From Streptomyces poonensis (GTDB taxonomy: Bacteria > Actinomycetota > Actinomycetes > Streptomycetales > Streptomycetaceae), in NCBI RefSeq assembly GCF_014650915.1, contig NZ_BMVW01000002.1:248001-312000 (forward strand): 64,000 nucleotides of DNA, in the 5' to 3' direction. The notes beneath the pieces are model-generated. The model was given only the letters and a program-made list of their open reading frames with translations. It was not told the DNA's origin and searched no databases. The position numbers were made by a program, and so were the translations under genes. This document shows positions 44,218-53,536 of the stretch, piece by piece; the stretch's first letter is position 1, and each line of letters begins with the position of its first letter.

Positions 44218-45621
44218 TCACCGCCCGCTGCCGTCGGGTGCGTCGGCGGGTACGGGGCCCGCCCGGTGCGCCGCCCGGTACGCCTGCCGGACGGCGGCCG
44301 CGAGCGCGGCGTCCTCGGTCTCCGGCACCGCGCGCAGATCCAGCAGGCAGCGTCCGCCCTCGACCCTGCCCATGACCGCGGGCGTCACCCGGCGCAGCGG
44401 GCCCGCGCAGGACACGGGCAGCGACACCGCGGCGCTCGGCAGGGTCACACCGGGCGCACCGCCGCCACCGATCACCGCCTCGCTGTCCACCGCCCGGCAG
44501 TCCAGCCCGTGCCGGCGCAACCGTTCGGCGAGCCGCTCGGCCCGCTCCCGGAGCTGTCCGGGCCGTGCGTGCAGCGCGGCGTGGACCGGAGGCGCGGGCC
44601 CCCGCAGGGTCGCCTCCAGCGCGGCCAGGGTCAGCTTGTCCACGCGGAGCGCCCGTGCGAGGGGGTGGCGGGTGAGCCGCCGCACCAGGTCGGCGCGCCC
44701 CAGCAGGAGGCCGCACTGCGGGCCGCCGAGCAGTTTGTCACCGCTGGCGGTCACCAGGGACGCACCGGCGCGCAGCCAGGTGGTCGCGTCCGGCTCGTCC
44801 GGGAGCACCGGTTCGGGGGCCGGCAGGCCGGAGCCGAGGTCGGCGACCACGGGCACGTCCAGCCGGGAGAGTTCGGCGATGCCGACGTCGCGGGTGAAGC
44901 CGGTGACACGGAAGTTGGAGGGGTGCACCTTGAGCACGAACCCGGTCTCCGGTGTCACGGCCGCGGCGTAGTCCGCGAGGGAGGTGCGGTTGGTCGTACC
45001 GACCTCCCTCAGCCGGGCGCCGGTGCTCACCAGCAGGTCCGGCAGCCGGAAGCCGTCCCCGATCTCCACCATCTCGCCCCGGCTGACGACGATGTCCCGG
45101 CCCCGCGCCAGCGCGGTCGCCGCCAGCACCAGCGCCGCCGCGCCGTTGTTGACCACGTGCGCGGCCTCGGCGAGCGGCACCCGCTCCAGCAGTGCCTCGA
45201 CCGCCGGCCGGCCGCGCCGTGACCGCAGGCCCGTGGCCAGGTCGAGTTCGACGTCCGCCGTTCCGCTGGCGGCGAGCACGGCCTCGCGCGCCGCCGCGGA
45301 CAGCGGGGCCCGGCCCAGGTTGGTATGGACCAGCACTCCGGTCGCGTTGATCACCGGGCGCAGTTGGGAGGCCGTGGCGGGCAGCGCGGCCACCGCCTGT
45401 TCGGCGACCTCGTGGGGAGGGATCTCACCGGCCCGGGCCCGCTCCTGCACACCGGCGAGCACCGCCTTCACGAGCCTGCGCCCCAGCCGGTCCGCGGCCG
45501 CGGCGAGCCGGGGGTCGGCGAGGGTGACGTCGGTACGGGGCAGGTGGCGCCGTGCGTCGCCCGGCAGGGCCGAGGGCCGGGGGGTCGGGGTGTGGGGGGT
45601 CGGGGTGTGGGGACTTTCCAT
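44218..45621 (-). CDS. selA: L-seryl-tRNA(Sec) selenium transferase
   Basis: PLP enzyme that converts Ser-tRNA(Sec) to Sec-tRNA(Sec) using selenophosphate. 467 residues: NATGVLVHTNLGRAPLS (substrate site), LDLATGLRSRRG, VVNNGAAALVLA, SRGEMVEIGDGFRLPD, and the PLP lysine in TASGDKLLGGPQCG. The N-terminal THP repeats (SPHTPTPHTPTP) are unusual and poorly conserved. It is first in the selA-selB unit, with 7 bases between them. Confidence 0.95.
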   Translation of the reverse strand: MESPHTPTPHTPTPRPSALPGDARRHLPRTDVTLADPRLAAAADRLGRRLVKAVLAGVQERARAGEIPPHEVAEQAVAALPATASQLRPVINATGVLVHTNLGRAPLSAAAREAVLAASGTADVELDLATGLRSRRGRPAVEALLERVPLAEAAHVVNNGAAALVLAATALARGRDIVVSRGEMVEIGDGFRLPDLLVSTGARLREVGTTNRTSLADYAAAVTPETGFVLKVHPSNFRVTGFTRDVGIAELSRLDVPVVADLGSGLPAPEPVLPDEPDATTWLRAGASLVTASGDKLLGGPQCGLLLGRADLVRRLTRHPLARALRVDKLTLAALEATLRGPAPPVHAALHARPGQLRERAERLAERLRRHGLDCRAVDSEAVIGGGGAPGVTLPSAAVSLPVSCAGPLRRVTPAVMGRVEGGRCLLDLRAVPETEDAALAAAVRQAYRAAHRAGPVPADAPDGSGR

Positions 45622-45764
45622 CTGCTGCGCCTTCGCTTCCGGGTCCCCCGCCCAGCGCGGTCAGCGTACGGCCGGAACGAGGTCCGGTGACGCAGCCACA
45701 CCGGGCGGCGGCCCGGCGACGGGCACCCGGCCACCGTCCGGCCCCACCTTCCGCGGCTGCGGCT

Positions 45765-46301
45765 TCAGTGCTCCGCCCGCGCCTCCGGAAGTGCGCGCCC
45801 GTACGCGAGCAGCAGGAGTTCCTGAGCGGGGCGCGCCACCCGGCTGCCGGTCCCGTACGACCACTCCAGATCGGTGGCTCGCAGTTCGACGTCCGCGAGG
45901 TCCGCTCCGAAGAAGCGCAGCGTCCGCGGGGCGACGGTGCCCAGGACGATCCGCAGGCGTTCCTCCGGGACCTCGCGCCCGAGGCCGAGCGCGACCGTGA
46001 TGTCCAGCCCGTGCACCACGTCGTGCCCGAGTGCCGCCGCCAGGCCGCCCACCGGCGGCCTCCAGGGGTGACGGGCGTTGTCGCGCAGTGCCGCGGCGAG
46101 TTGCCGGGGGGTGAGGGCGACGGCGTCCCGGCGCGCGAGACGGTCGGTCATCCGGTGCAGGCTGCCTCCGGCCCGGACCAGTTCCAGCGCCGTCCTGCCG
46201 AACGCGTACCGGAAGCCCATGCTCATGTGCGCGGCGACCTCCCGTACCCGCCATCCACCGCACAGGCTCGGCGCGTCCCACTGACGTTCCGTCAGTCCGT
46301 C
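45765..46301 (-). pseudogene. DinB/maleylpyruvate-isomerase-like protein lacking its 5' end
   Basis: The minus-strand frame ending at 45765 encodes LTERQWDAPSLCGGWRVREVAAHM, ALGHDVVHGLDITVALG and a C-terminal domain, typical of mycothiol-dependent maleylpyruvate isomerase-like (DinB superfamily) proteins. The usual first helix of about 25 residues and any ATG/GTG/TTG start are missing. The frame instead runs into the 5' end of the divergent lysR gene. The first internal ATG (about 46223) would remove the conserved CxGW region. Either a junction deleted the start or an unusual start codon is used. Confidence 0.6.
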
Positions 46302-47261
46302 ATGGACCTGAGGCAGTTGCAGTACTTCGTCGCAGTGGCCGAGGAGGCCAGCTTCACCCGGGCGGCGGGCCGGGTGAACATCAGCCAGTCCGGGGTCAGT
46401 GCCCAGATCCGTCAGCTGGAACGGGAGCTCGGGGCCGAGCTGTTCGACCGTTCCGCGCGTACCGTCACCCTCACCGCCGCCGGACGGGCCGCCCTCGGAC
46501 ACGCCCGCGCCGCGCTCGCCGCCGCCCACGGGGTCGGCCAGGCGGTGGGCGAGGTGACCGGGCTGCTCCGTGGCCGCCTGACCGTCGGAATGGTCATCGG
46601 CTGCACCCTCACAGCGCTGTTCGACGCGCTCGCCGCATTCCACGCGGCACATCCCGGCGTGGAGATCTCGCTGCTGGAGGACCACTCCGACCGGCTCGTC
46701 GAGGCGGTGCGCGCCGGCACCGTCGACCTGGCCGTCGCCGGAACGACGAGTACCGCCGCCCTCGACGGGCTCGACACCCTGACCGTCATCAGCGAGCGGC
46801 TGGCCGTCGCGGTCCCGCCCGGGCACCCGCTGGCGGCAGCGGACCGGGTCGCTCTGCGCGATGTGACCCGCCACCCGATCGTGTGCATGCCGCCCGGTAC
46901 GGGGTTGCGTACGCTCCTCGACGAGGCCTGTGCCGCCCAGCGGCTCCAGCCGGCGATCACGCTGCAGGCCAGCGCCGCGGACGCCGTCGCGGACCTCGCC
47001 GCCCGCGGCCTCGCCGTCGCCGTCCTCAGCGAATCGATGGCCCTGGCCCACCGGGACCGCCTCACCACCCGACTCATCGAGGACGTCACCGAGCCCGCGC
47101 TGCTCAGCCTCCTCTGGCGGAACACACCCCATCCCGCGGTACATGCGTTGCTGGTGCACAGCCGACACGCGTTCACCGCACCGGCCGCCGGGCCGGCCGC
47201 GACCGCCGGACGAGAGGGAGCGCTCCGGCCACGGACGACTACCACCGCGGCGTCCGGCTGA
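46302..47261 (+). CDS. LysR-family transcription regulator
   Basis: 319-residue regulator. The N-terminal winged helix MDLRQLQYFVAVAEEASFTRAA (1-22) with SQSGVSAQIRQLERELGAELF is followed by a periplasmic-binding-protein-like effector domain starting GRLTVGMVIGC. The Gly/Thr-rich TSTAALDGLDTL and RHPIVCMPPGTG lie in the ligand cleft region. Effector unknown. No clear ribosome binding site before the ATG. The divergent neighbour, its expected target, is truncated at this end. Confidence 0.88.
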   Translation: MDLRQLQYFVAVAEEASFTRAAGRVNISQSGVSAQIRQLERELGAELFDRSARTVTLTAAGRAALGHARAALAAAHGVGQAVGEVTGLLRGRLTVGMVIGCTLTALFDALAAFHAAHPGVEISLLEDHSDRLVEAVRAGTVDLAVAGTTSTAALDGLDTLTVISERLAVAVPPGHPLAAADRVALRDVTRHPIVCMPPGTGLRTLLDEACAAQRLQPAITLQASAADAVADLAARGLAVAVLSESMALAHRDRLTTRLIEDVTEPALLSLLWRNTPHPAVHALLVHSRHAFTAPAAGPAATAGREGALRPRTTTTAASG

Positions 47262-47397
47262 CCGCTGCTGGGGCGTCAGTGACTCGGCGCGACGGGCGCA
47301 CGCATGGCGGCATGTCTCGTTATCCGGTGGTGCCGGGTGCTCGCAGAAGCGAAGGTTCATGGCGGACGCAAGAGTTCCCGGAGGAGATGGAGCACTG

Positions 47398-47943
47398 ATG
47401 TCCGTAATCGCGACGACGTTCCTGGCTGTGGCGGTGGCGAGCTTCCCGACCGGGGGCACGCACCACCCGAGCGTGGTCGTCCATGAGCGTTTCGGGGTCT
47501 CGTCCGAGGCCGCCGTCACCTACGACCGGTCCTCCGTGCCGAAGGGGAGCCGCATCGTGGTGGCGGAGTGGTTGAACAGGGACGGCACGACCACCTTCGA
47601 CATCGGTCTGAAGGGCCTCGATCCGAACCGCACCTACGGTGCGCACGTCCACATCAAGCCGTGCGGACCGAAACCGGAGGACGCCGGGCCGCACTACCAG
47701 AACGTCGTGGATCCGAAGCAGCCCTCCGTGGACCCGGCCTACGCCAACCGCAAGAACGAGGTGTGGCTCGACTTCACCACGGACTCGGACGGTGACGGCG
47801 GCGCCCGGTCCACGGTCGACTGGCGCCTCCGCAGCAGCAAGGCCCGCTCCGTGGTGATCCACGAGCACGCCACGATGACCGCCCCCGGTCACGCGGGCAT
47901 GGCCGGAGACCGGCTGGCCTGCGTCACCGTGCCCTTCGAGTGA
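47398..47943 (+). CDS. secreted Cu/Zn superoxide dismutase-like protein
   Basis: 181-residue exported protein. The signal peptide is short (SVIATTFLAVAVASF). The SodC-like beta-barrel follows: FDIGLKGLDPNRTYGAHVHIKPCG has the paired copper His residues, EDAGPHYQNVVDP the bridging His, and VVIHEHATMT the last His. Low overall similarity to classical SodC means dismutase activity should be treated as likely rather than certain. GGAG lies 6 bases before the ATG. Tandem repeats begin just after the stop. Confidence 0.75.
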   Translation: MSVIATTFLAVAVASFPTGGTHHPSVVVHERFGVSSEAAVTYDRSSVPKGSRIVVAEWLNRDGTTTFDIGLKGLDPNRTYGAHVHIKPCGPKPEDAGPHYQNVVDPKQPSVDPAYANRKNEVWLDFTTDSDGDGGARSTVDWRLRSSKARSVVIHEHATMTAPGHAGMAGDRLACVTVPFE

Positions 47944-47960
47944 ACCGTTCGGACGGGCCC

Positions 47961-48027
47961 CTCGAGTGAGCCCTTCATGTGAGTTCTTCGAGTGAATTAG
48001 TCGAGTGAGTTCGTCGAGTGAGTTCTT
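47961..48027. repeat. 13-base tandem repeat (CGAGTGAGTTCTT type)
   Basis: Four clear units of about 13 bases (47976-48027) plus a partial one before. Each contains GTGA, the same string that closes the SOD-like gene (TTCGAGTGA at 47935-47943). It probably grew by slippage from the gene's own 3' end. Confidence 0.7.
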
Positions 48028-48177
48028 CGGCTGACCGGATGCCGGAGTCCGGCGGGGCGACCGCGGGTCCGCCCGGAGGCGGGCACCACGCAGGTGCGTG
48101 GACGAACGCGGTCGTCCCGATCGAGGGCCTCGTGCCGGCCGGGACCTTCACCGGATCCGCCGGCATCCCCCGGCGGG

Positions 48178-51081
48178 CTACTCACCGTCGGTGCCGCAGA
48201 CGTGGTGGGGCGCCTTGTCCGGAAGATATGTGGAGCGTTCCTGACGGGTGAGCTCGCGGTGCACCTCGCGGCAGACCGTACGGATCGCCTCGCCCGGCTC
48301 GGTGGGTGGTGCCGTGTTCCACAGGCGGATGTCGTCCTGACTCCCGACTGCCAGGGTCCGCCCGTCCGGGCTGAACGCCAGCGAAGTGATGTCACCGCTG
48401 TCGGCCAGCGTGGTGCGTTTCTCACCGGTGGCCACGTCCCAGAGCGCTATCCGGCCGTCCTCGTCGCCGGTGGCCAGAGCGCGGCTGTCCGGGCTGAACG
48501 CCATGATGTCCGTGTCCTCACCGGGCAGGGTTCGCGAAGCCTCGCCCGTCGTCGCATCCCACAGCCGCACCAGGCGCCTGTCGAAAGTGGCCAGGACACG
48601 GCCGTCCGGACTGAACTGTCCAGCCCTTGCCGACCCCACATCATCATCGCCGGCCATGGTTCGACGCACCTTGCCGGTGTCCGCGTCCCACAGTCGGATC
48701 GCCTCCTCGTCGGTGGTGACCAGGGTGCCGCCGTCCGTCGGACTGAACGACGGATATGTCGTGCCCTTGGTGGGCAGCGTCCGAAGGGCCTCACCGGTGG
48801 TCACGTCCCACAGCCGGACGCCCTTCTCGTCGTCGGTGGTGGCCAGGGTGCCGCCGTCCGGGCTGAACGTATGACCTGTCGTGCGCTCGGCGGGCAGGGT
48901 GTGCAGGAGCTCGCCCGTCGTCGCATCCCACAGCCGGATCCCGCCCTCCCGGCCTCCGGTGGCCAGGGTCCGGCCGTCCGGGCTGAGCTTCTCGATCCAC
49001 CGGTCCGTGGGCAGGGTCCGGCGGATCTTGAACGTGGTCGCGTCCCACAGCCGGACCACGTCCTTCCTGACGGCGACGGCCAGGGTGCGGCCGTTCCGGC
49101 TGAGCTCCATGTACACCCTGCCTTCACCGGTGTCGGCCAGGGTGCGGAGGGTCTTGGCGGTGGCCACGTCCCACAGCCGGACCCGGCCGCTGCCATCGCC
49201 GGTGATCAAGGTGCGGCCGTCGGAGCTGAACGTCAGCCTCACGTACGCGGCACCGCTGACCAGATGACGCCGGCCGGGCAGCGCGGCGGCCGCACGAAGG
49301 CTGACGATCGCCTCGTCCGTCCGGCTGGCCCGGTAGGCGTGCAGGGCCAGGAGGGAGGCCAGCTCCTGCTCGGTGCCCATGAGTTCGAGGGCCTCTTCGG
49401 CGAGCTTTCGGGAGAGCTCGGCCTGCGCCGCGTCGGCCATCCGGCGGCCCCGGGTCTCGCTGGTGTCGTACTGCATCCAGGCGAAGACACCCGCCGTCAG
49501 CACGACGGCCAGCAGCACGGAGATGATGACGGTGAACCGGCGCTGGCGGCGGGCGGCGCGGACGGCGGCACGCTGCTCCCGGTCGCGCGCGATGACGCCC
49601 GCGGTGAGGAACTCGTCCTCCAGTGAGGTGAGTTCGCTCCGGCGGGCCGCGGCGGGGAAGGCCTGCTCGGCCACGGCCAGCCGGGTGCCGCGGTACAGCG
49701 CGTCCGGATCACGGTCCAGACCTTGCCAGGTGGTGGCGGCATCGGTGAGCTGGCGATGGACGCGCAGCCGGGCGCGTTCGGCGTCGAGCCAGCCGCCCAG
49801 GCGGGGCCAGGCGGTGATCAGCGCCTCATGAGCGAGATCGACCACCCCGTCGTCCACGGTGATCAGGCGGGCGCGGGTGAGGCGCTCCAGGACGGTAATG
49901 GCGTCGGCGACGTCACCGAGATCGAGTTCGGTGCGAGGCGTGGGACGGCGGGTGTCGGGCGTGCCGTCGCCGGGGGTGATCAGACGCAGCAGGAGAGGGC
50001 GGGCGAGGGCGGCTTGCTCCGGGGTGAGGCCGGTGTAGCAGTTCTCGGCGGTGCGGGCGATGGCGCCGTGCAGCCCTCCCACGGCGGTGTAGGCGGCCTC
50101 GGTCAGGGCTCTGCCCTGGCGTCGGCGCCATGTCTCCAGCAGGGCGTGGGACATCAGCGGCAGCCCGCCGGGTTCGCCCTCCACCTCGGCGAGCAGCCGG
50201 GCCGTCAGGGACCGCTCCACGATCAGCCCGGCGGCCTGGGCGGGGCCGACGATCGCCTGGCGCAGTTCGTCCCGGTCCATCGGGCCGACCAGCAGCAGGG
50301 TGCCCCGCAGGGCGGCGGCGAGTTCCGGGTGCTGGGCGCAGCGGCCCAGGAAGTCCGCGCGCACGGCGACGACCACCCGCAGCCGGCTGCCCGGGTCGCG
50401 GGCGGCCAGCAGCCGGCCGAGGAACCGGGACCGCTCCTCCGGGTCGGTGCACAGCGTGAAGACCTCCTCGAACTGGTCGACCACCACCACGGTGTCCCCG
50501 GCGGTGTCCTCCTGCGCGACCAGCGCTGCGGCGTGGGTGCGGGCGGGGCGGGCGCCCGGGGTGAGGATGCGCAGTGCGGCGGGACGCAGCTCCGGGGTGT
50601 TCTCGTGCCGCAGGGCGGGCAGCAGGCCCGCGCGCAACAGCGAGGACTTGCCGCTGCCCGAAGGTCCGAAGAGCGCCGTGAACCGTTCCCGGCGGACCAG
50701 TCCCAGCACGTCCTCGATCAGCTGGTCACGGCCGAAGAACAGGTCCGCGTCCCCGATGTCGTACCGGGCCAGCCCCCGGTACGGCGGCTCCGCGTCGTCC
50801 GCGGCCGGGAGAGCCGCGGCCGAGGCGGCCGCGGTCCGCCAGCGCGCTTCCCACTCCTCCGGGTCGGCACCGCAGGCGGTGACGTAGGCCAGCGTGACCG
50901 GCAGCGACGGCAGCCGCTCCCCGGCGGCCGCCTCGGAGAGGGTGCTGGCCGAGTACCCGGCCTTCTGCGCCAGCGCCCGGTAGGTCGGCTGCCCGGCCTC
51001 CTGCCGCACGGCCCGCAACGCCCAGGCGAAGGCCTGCACCGGCCCGGCGTCCGGATCGAGCGGCTTCTCCTGACGTGCCAT
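48178..51081 (-). CDS. HTH-nSTAND1 NTPase-WD40 protein
   Basis: 967-residue signalling protein. An XRE-type helix-turn-helix (about 30-70) is followed by an nSTAND1/NACHT-like NTPase with Walker A FGPSGSGKSSLL (139-150) and Walker B VVVVDQFEEVF. A single transmembrane helix (VIISVLLAVVLTAGVFAW, about 520-540) precedes a helical linker and eight WD40 repeats (xFSPDGRTLATG...RLWDxxTG). The layout, with a sensor repeat domain, STAND switch and HTH output, is common in Streptomyces. Some STAND proteins act in phage defence or stress sensing, but the role here is unknown. The WD repeats are very alike, so they duplicated recently. Confidence 0.88.
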   Translation of the reverse strand: MARQEKPLDPDAGPVQAFAWALRAVRQEAGQPTYRALAQKAGYSASTLSEAAAGERLPSLPVTLAYVTACGADPEEWEARWRTAAASAAALPAADDAEPPYRGLARYDIGDADLFFGRDQLIEDVLGLVRRERFTALFGPSGSGKSSLLRAGLLPALRHENTPELRPAALRILTPGARPARTHAAALVAQEDTAGDTVVVVDQFEEVFTLCTDPEERSRFLGRLLAARDPGSRLRVVVAVRADFLGRCAQHPELAAALRGTLLLVGPMDRDELRQAIVGPAQAAGLIVERSLTARLLAEVEGEPGGLPLMSHALLETWRRRQGRALTEAAYTAVGGLHGAIARTAENCYTGLTPEQAALARPLLLRLITPGDGTPDTRRPTPRTELDLGDVADAITVLERLTRARLITVDDGVVDLAHEALITAWPRLGGWLDAERARLRVHRQLTDAATTWQGLDRDPDALYRGTRLAVAEQAFPAAARRSELTSLEDEFLTAGVIARDREQRAAVRAARRQRRFTVIISVLLAVVLTAGVFAWMQYDTSETRGRRMADAAQAELSRKLAEEALELMGTEQELASLLALHAYRASRTDEAIVSLRAAAALPGRRHLVSGAAYVRLTFSSDGRTLITGDGSGRVRLWDVATAKTLRTLADTGEGRVYMELSRNGRTLAVAVRKDVVRLWDATTFKIRRTLPTDRWIEKLSPDGRTLATGGREGGIRLWDATTGELLHTLPAERTTGHTFSPDGGTLATTDDEKGVRLWDVTTGEALRTLPTKGTTYPSFSPTDGGTLVTTDEEAIRLWDADTGKVRRTMAGDDDVGSARAGQFSPDGRVLATFDRRLVRLWDATTGEASRTLPGEDTDIMAFSPDSRALATGDEDGRIALWDVATGEKRTTLADSGDITSLAFSPDGRTLAVGSQDDIRLWNTAPPTEPGEAIRTVCREVHRELTRQERSTYLPDKAPHHVCGTDGE

Positions 51082-51604
51082 GCTCGCCTCCCCCCGAGGC
51101 GCAGCATGCCCTCACCGTCAGGCTAGACAGCCGTACACGGCACCGGCCAGCCACAGGCGCCCGGGCACGGCCCGTCGTACCGTCCGCGCCGCCCGCCGCC
51201 CGCGCCCCGATCCCGTCCACCGCGTACGCCGGCGATGCGAGCGAGGACGGACCGCCCGCCGGTGGCCGGAGCCTCCTGGCCTGCTCGTACCGGAGAACCG
51301 ACGACCCGGCGGCGCCCGGCCGGGGACGCGCTGCCCGCGAGCTCTTCGAGAAATCGCTCGTCCTGCGGAACGACCTCGGCCCGCCCCGCCGGAGAACGGG
51401 ACCTCCGCCCGGCGCGCCGGGCCCGCTACCTCGCCCGGGCGTCCGGTCCTGCGCTCCCGGTCGACACCGTCCTCCGGACGGCCGCCGACGGCACCTACGA
51501 CCGAGGGGTCAGTCATATGTCGGCACAGCCATGTATCGACTTGCCGGTGTGTCGCTTCAGCTCTGTGTTGCTCGGTTCTGTCATCGCCTCATCGACTCAT
51601 CGCC
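51082..51604. other. intergenic region, no gene seen
   Basis: About 520 bases between the STAND-protein start and the SARP gene end. No frame has both a ribosome binding site and recognisable product. The final 24 bases belong to a 16-base tandem duplication that continues into the SARP gene. Confidence 0.45.
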
Positions 51605-51612
51605 TCATCGAC
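51581..51612. repeat. 16-base tandem duplication
   Basis: TCATCGCCTCATCGAC occurs twice back to back (51581-51596, 51597-51612), overlapping the stop codon of the SARP gene. The repeat may have shifted where the protein ends. Confidence 0.7.
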
Positions 51613-53536
51613 TCGGGGTGACGAACCCGTCCAGCAGCGACAGAGCCCGCCGGGTGAGCTCGGGCACGACATACGCGTCCTGTCCCGGCACCTCGTGCAC
51701 GAGGTGGACGTCGACCAGGTACTCCAGGAGCGTCTCGTCGTCCTCACCGCCGAGCGGCGGCGCGGTCACCTCGTGGAGATGCCAGCGGGAGGGCTCGCGG
51801 CCGGCCAGCCGGTGGAGCAACCAGCGGTGCGGGTGCGGCAGATGGTGATAGCTGGAGGCAATAGTACTCATCAGGGACTGCGTGCCCGTCAGGGACTGCG
51901 TACCCGTCACCGGAGACTGCGTGCCCGTCACCCGCGACTGCGTGCCCGCCGGGAGCCGGAGCAGCAGCCCGGGATCGTTGCGCAGTCGCTCCACCAGCCG
52001 GGCCACGGACCGGCCGGGCCGGCCCGCGAGGTGTCCCGCCACGGCCCGTACGGCCAGCGGCAGCCCCTCGCACATCCCCAGCAACTCGTCCCTGGCCACC
52101 GCCTCGTCCTGCCGGAGGCGGACACCGGTGACCCGGTCGTACAGCGTCCGGGCCTCGCCGCCGGACAGCGCGCTGAGCACGATCTCCCGGCCGGCGGAGA
52201 GACTGTGCGCGCGACAACGGCTGGTGGCGATCACCGCACAGCCCGGCCCGCCCGGCATGAGGGCGCGCAGCTGGGAGGCGGCGAGCACATCGTCGACCAC
52301 GACCAGCACGCGCCGGTCGGCGGTCCAGTCACGGAACAGGCGGCTGAGCTCGTCCAGTCCACCGGGCAGCGTCTCCCGTCCCGTCCCGCAGGCGCTGAGG
52401 CCGGCCGCGAGCATGTCGGCGAGCTGGGCGGATCCTTCGTTCACCGTGGACAGGTCGATGAACAACCGGCCGTCAGGAAAGTGCTGCCGCGCCCTGTGGG
52501 CGGCGCGGACGGCGAGAGCGGTCTTGCCCATGCCCGGGGGGCCGTGGACCTCGGCCACGCGCACGCCCGTGCCGGACCGGCTGCCGAGAAAGGTCTCCAG
52601 TCGGGCGACCTCCGTCGTACGGCCCACGAAGTCCACCGGATCGGCCGGCAGCTGCGCGGGTCCCGGCGGACAGGAACGGACGGCCGGGTGGACGGCCGGA
52701 TGGACCGCCGGGCGGCTCACGACGGGATGGGCCCCGGCCCGTTCGTGACGGCGCCCGTCGTCCCCGAGGATGCGCCGGCGCAGGTCCTGGAGCTCCGCCG
52801 AGGGCTCGACGCCCAGTTCGTCGACGAGCCGGGTGCGCAGGTCACGGAAGACGGCGAGGGCTTCGGGCCGGTGGCCACTGCGGTACAGCGCCTGCATGAG
52901 CTGGCCGGTGAAGGTCTCATGGAGGGGGTGGGCACGGACGGCGGCCGAGAGGGCGTCCACGACGGTCTGAGGGCGGCCGAGCCGCAGCTCGAGGCCGCAC
53001 CACTGCGCCAGTGTGTGCCGGCGCCGCTCCTCCAGCTGGGTGGCCCAGGCGGACAGCCTCCGTCCCGTCGGAACGTCCACGAGTGCCCGTCCCCGCCAGA
53101 CGGCGAGTGCCTCCCCGATGCTGCGGGCGGCCGCCTCAAGGGCACCGCCTCGGTGCTCCGACTGCCCCTTGTGGACCAAGTGCTCGAACCGGTAGGCATC
53201 GACCGCGTGACTTGTGCCCAGTCGCAGCTCGTACCCTCCGGCCCCGGTCAGCAGCGCGGGCAGCCGCTGGTGCGGAACCGGACCGGAGCCGCCACCGCCC
53301 TCAACGGTGGCCAGCCCGAGCTCTCGGCAGAGTTGGTGCGTATAGGTGCGCAATGTGGTCGCAGCGGTGGGAGGCGGCTGTTCCGGCCACAGTTCCTCAT
53401 ACAGATGACCGAGGCTGACCGGCGAGTTCGCGTTGAGAACCAGGAGGGCCAGCACCTGCCGGAGTTTCGGTGCGGAGGGGGTGGCGTCCTTTCCGTCCCG
53501 GCGTACTCGCAGGGAACCCAACAGGTCGAGTTCCAT
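51605..53536 (-). CDS. SARP-family regulator with NB-ARC ATPase domain
   Basis: 643-residue pathway-type transcription activator. A winged helix (MELDLLGSLRVRRDGKDATP, LYEELWPEQPP), bacterial transcriptional activator domain (about 100-250), then an NB-ARC domain with HGPPGMGKTALA and VLVVVDDVL. Before the C-terminus a repeat of the type VTGTQSPVTGTQS lies in the linker. Such regulators usually control antibiotic genes, but no biosynthetic cluster is visible here. ATG at 53536 or GTG at 53539. Confidence 0.85.
   Translation of the reverse strand: MELDLLGSLRVRRDGKDATPSAPKLRQVLALLVLNANSPVSLGHLYEELWPEQPPPTAATTLRTYTHQLCRELGLATVEGGGGSGPVPHQRLPALLTGAGGYELRLGTSHAVDAYRFEHLVHKGQSEHRGGALEAAARSIGEALAVWRGRALVDVPTGRRLSAWATQLEERRRHTLAQWCGLELRLGRPQTVVDALSAAVRAHPLHETFTGQLMQALYRSGHRPEALAVFRDLRTRLVDELGVEPSAELQDLRRRILGDDGRRHERAGAHPVVSRPAVHPAVHPAVRSCPPGPAQLPADPVDFVGRTTEVARLETFLGSRSGTGVRVAEVHGPPGMGKTALAVRAAHRARQHFPDGRLFIDLSTVNEGSAQLADMLAAGLSACGTGRETLPGGLDELSRLFRDWTADRRVLVVVDDVLAASQLRALMPGGPGCAVIATSRCRAHSLSAGREIVLSALSGGEARTLYDRVTGVRLRQDEAVARDELLGMCEGLPLAVRAVAGHLAGRPGRSVARLVERLRNDPGLLLRLPAGTQSRVTGTQSPVTGTQSLTGTQSLMSTIASSYHHLPHPHRWLLHRLAGREPSRWHLHEVTAPPLGGEDDETLLEYLVDVHLVHEVPGQDAYVVPELTRRALSLLDGFVTPSR
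51874..51950. repeat. in-gene minisatellite, GACTGCGTGCCCGTCA type
   Basis: Four imperfect copies of an about 18-21-base unit inside the SARP gene, coding on the minus strand for repeated TGTQS. It appears to be a recent expansion in a flexible linker. Confidence 0.7.

Noticed and set aside
41005..44375. Long plus-strand frames over selD and selB
   Set aside because: Antisense to selD and selB, whose motifs are unambiguous; only tRNA-Sec is real on this strand.
47976..48027. Tandem 13-base units considered as a CRISPR array
   Set aside because: Units are contiguous with no spacers.
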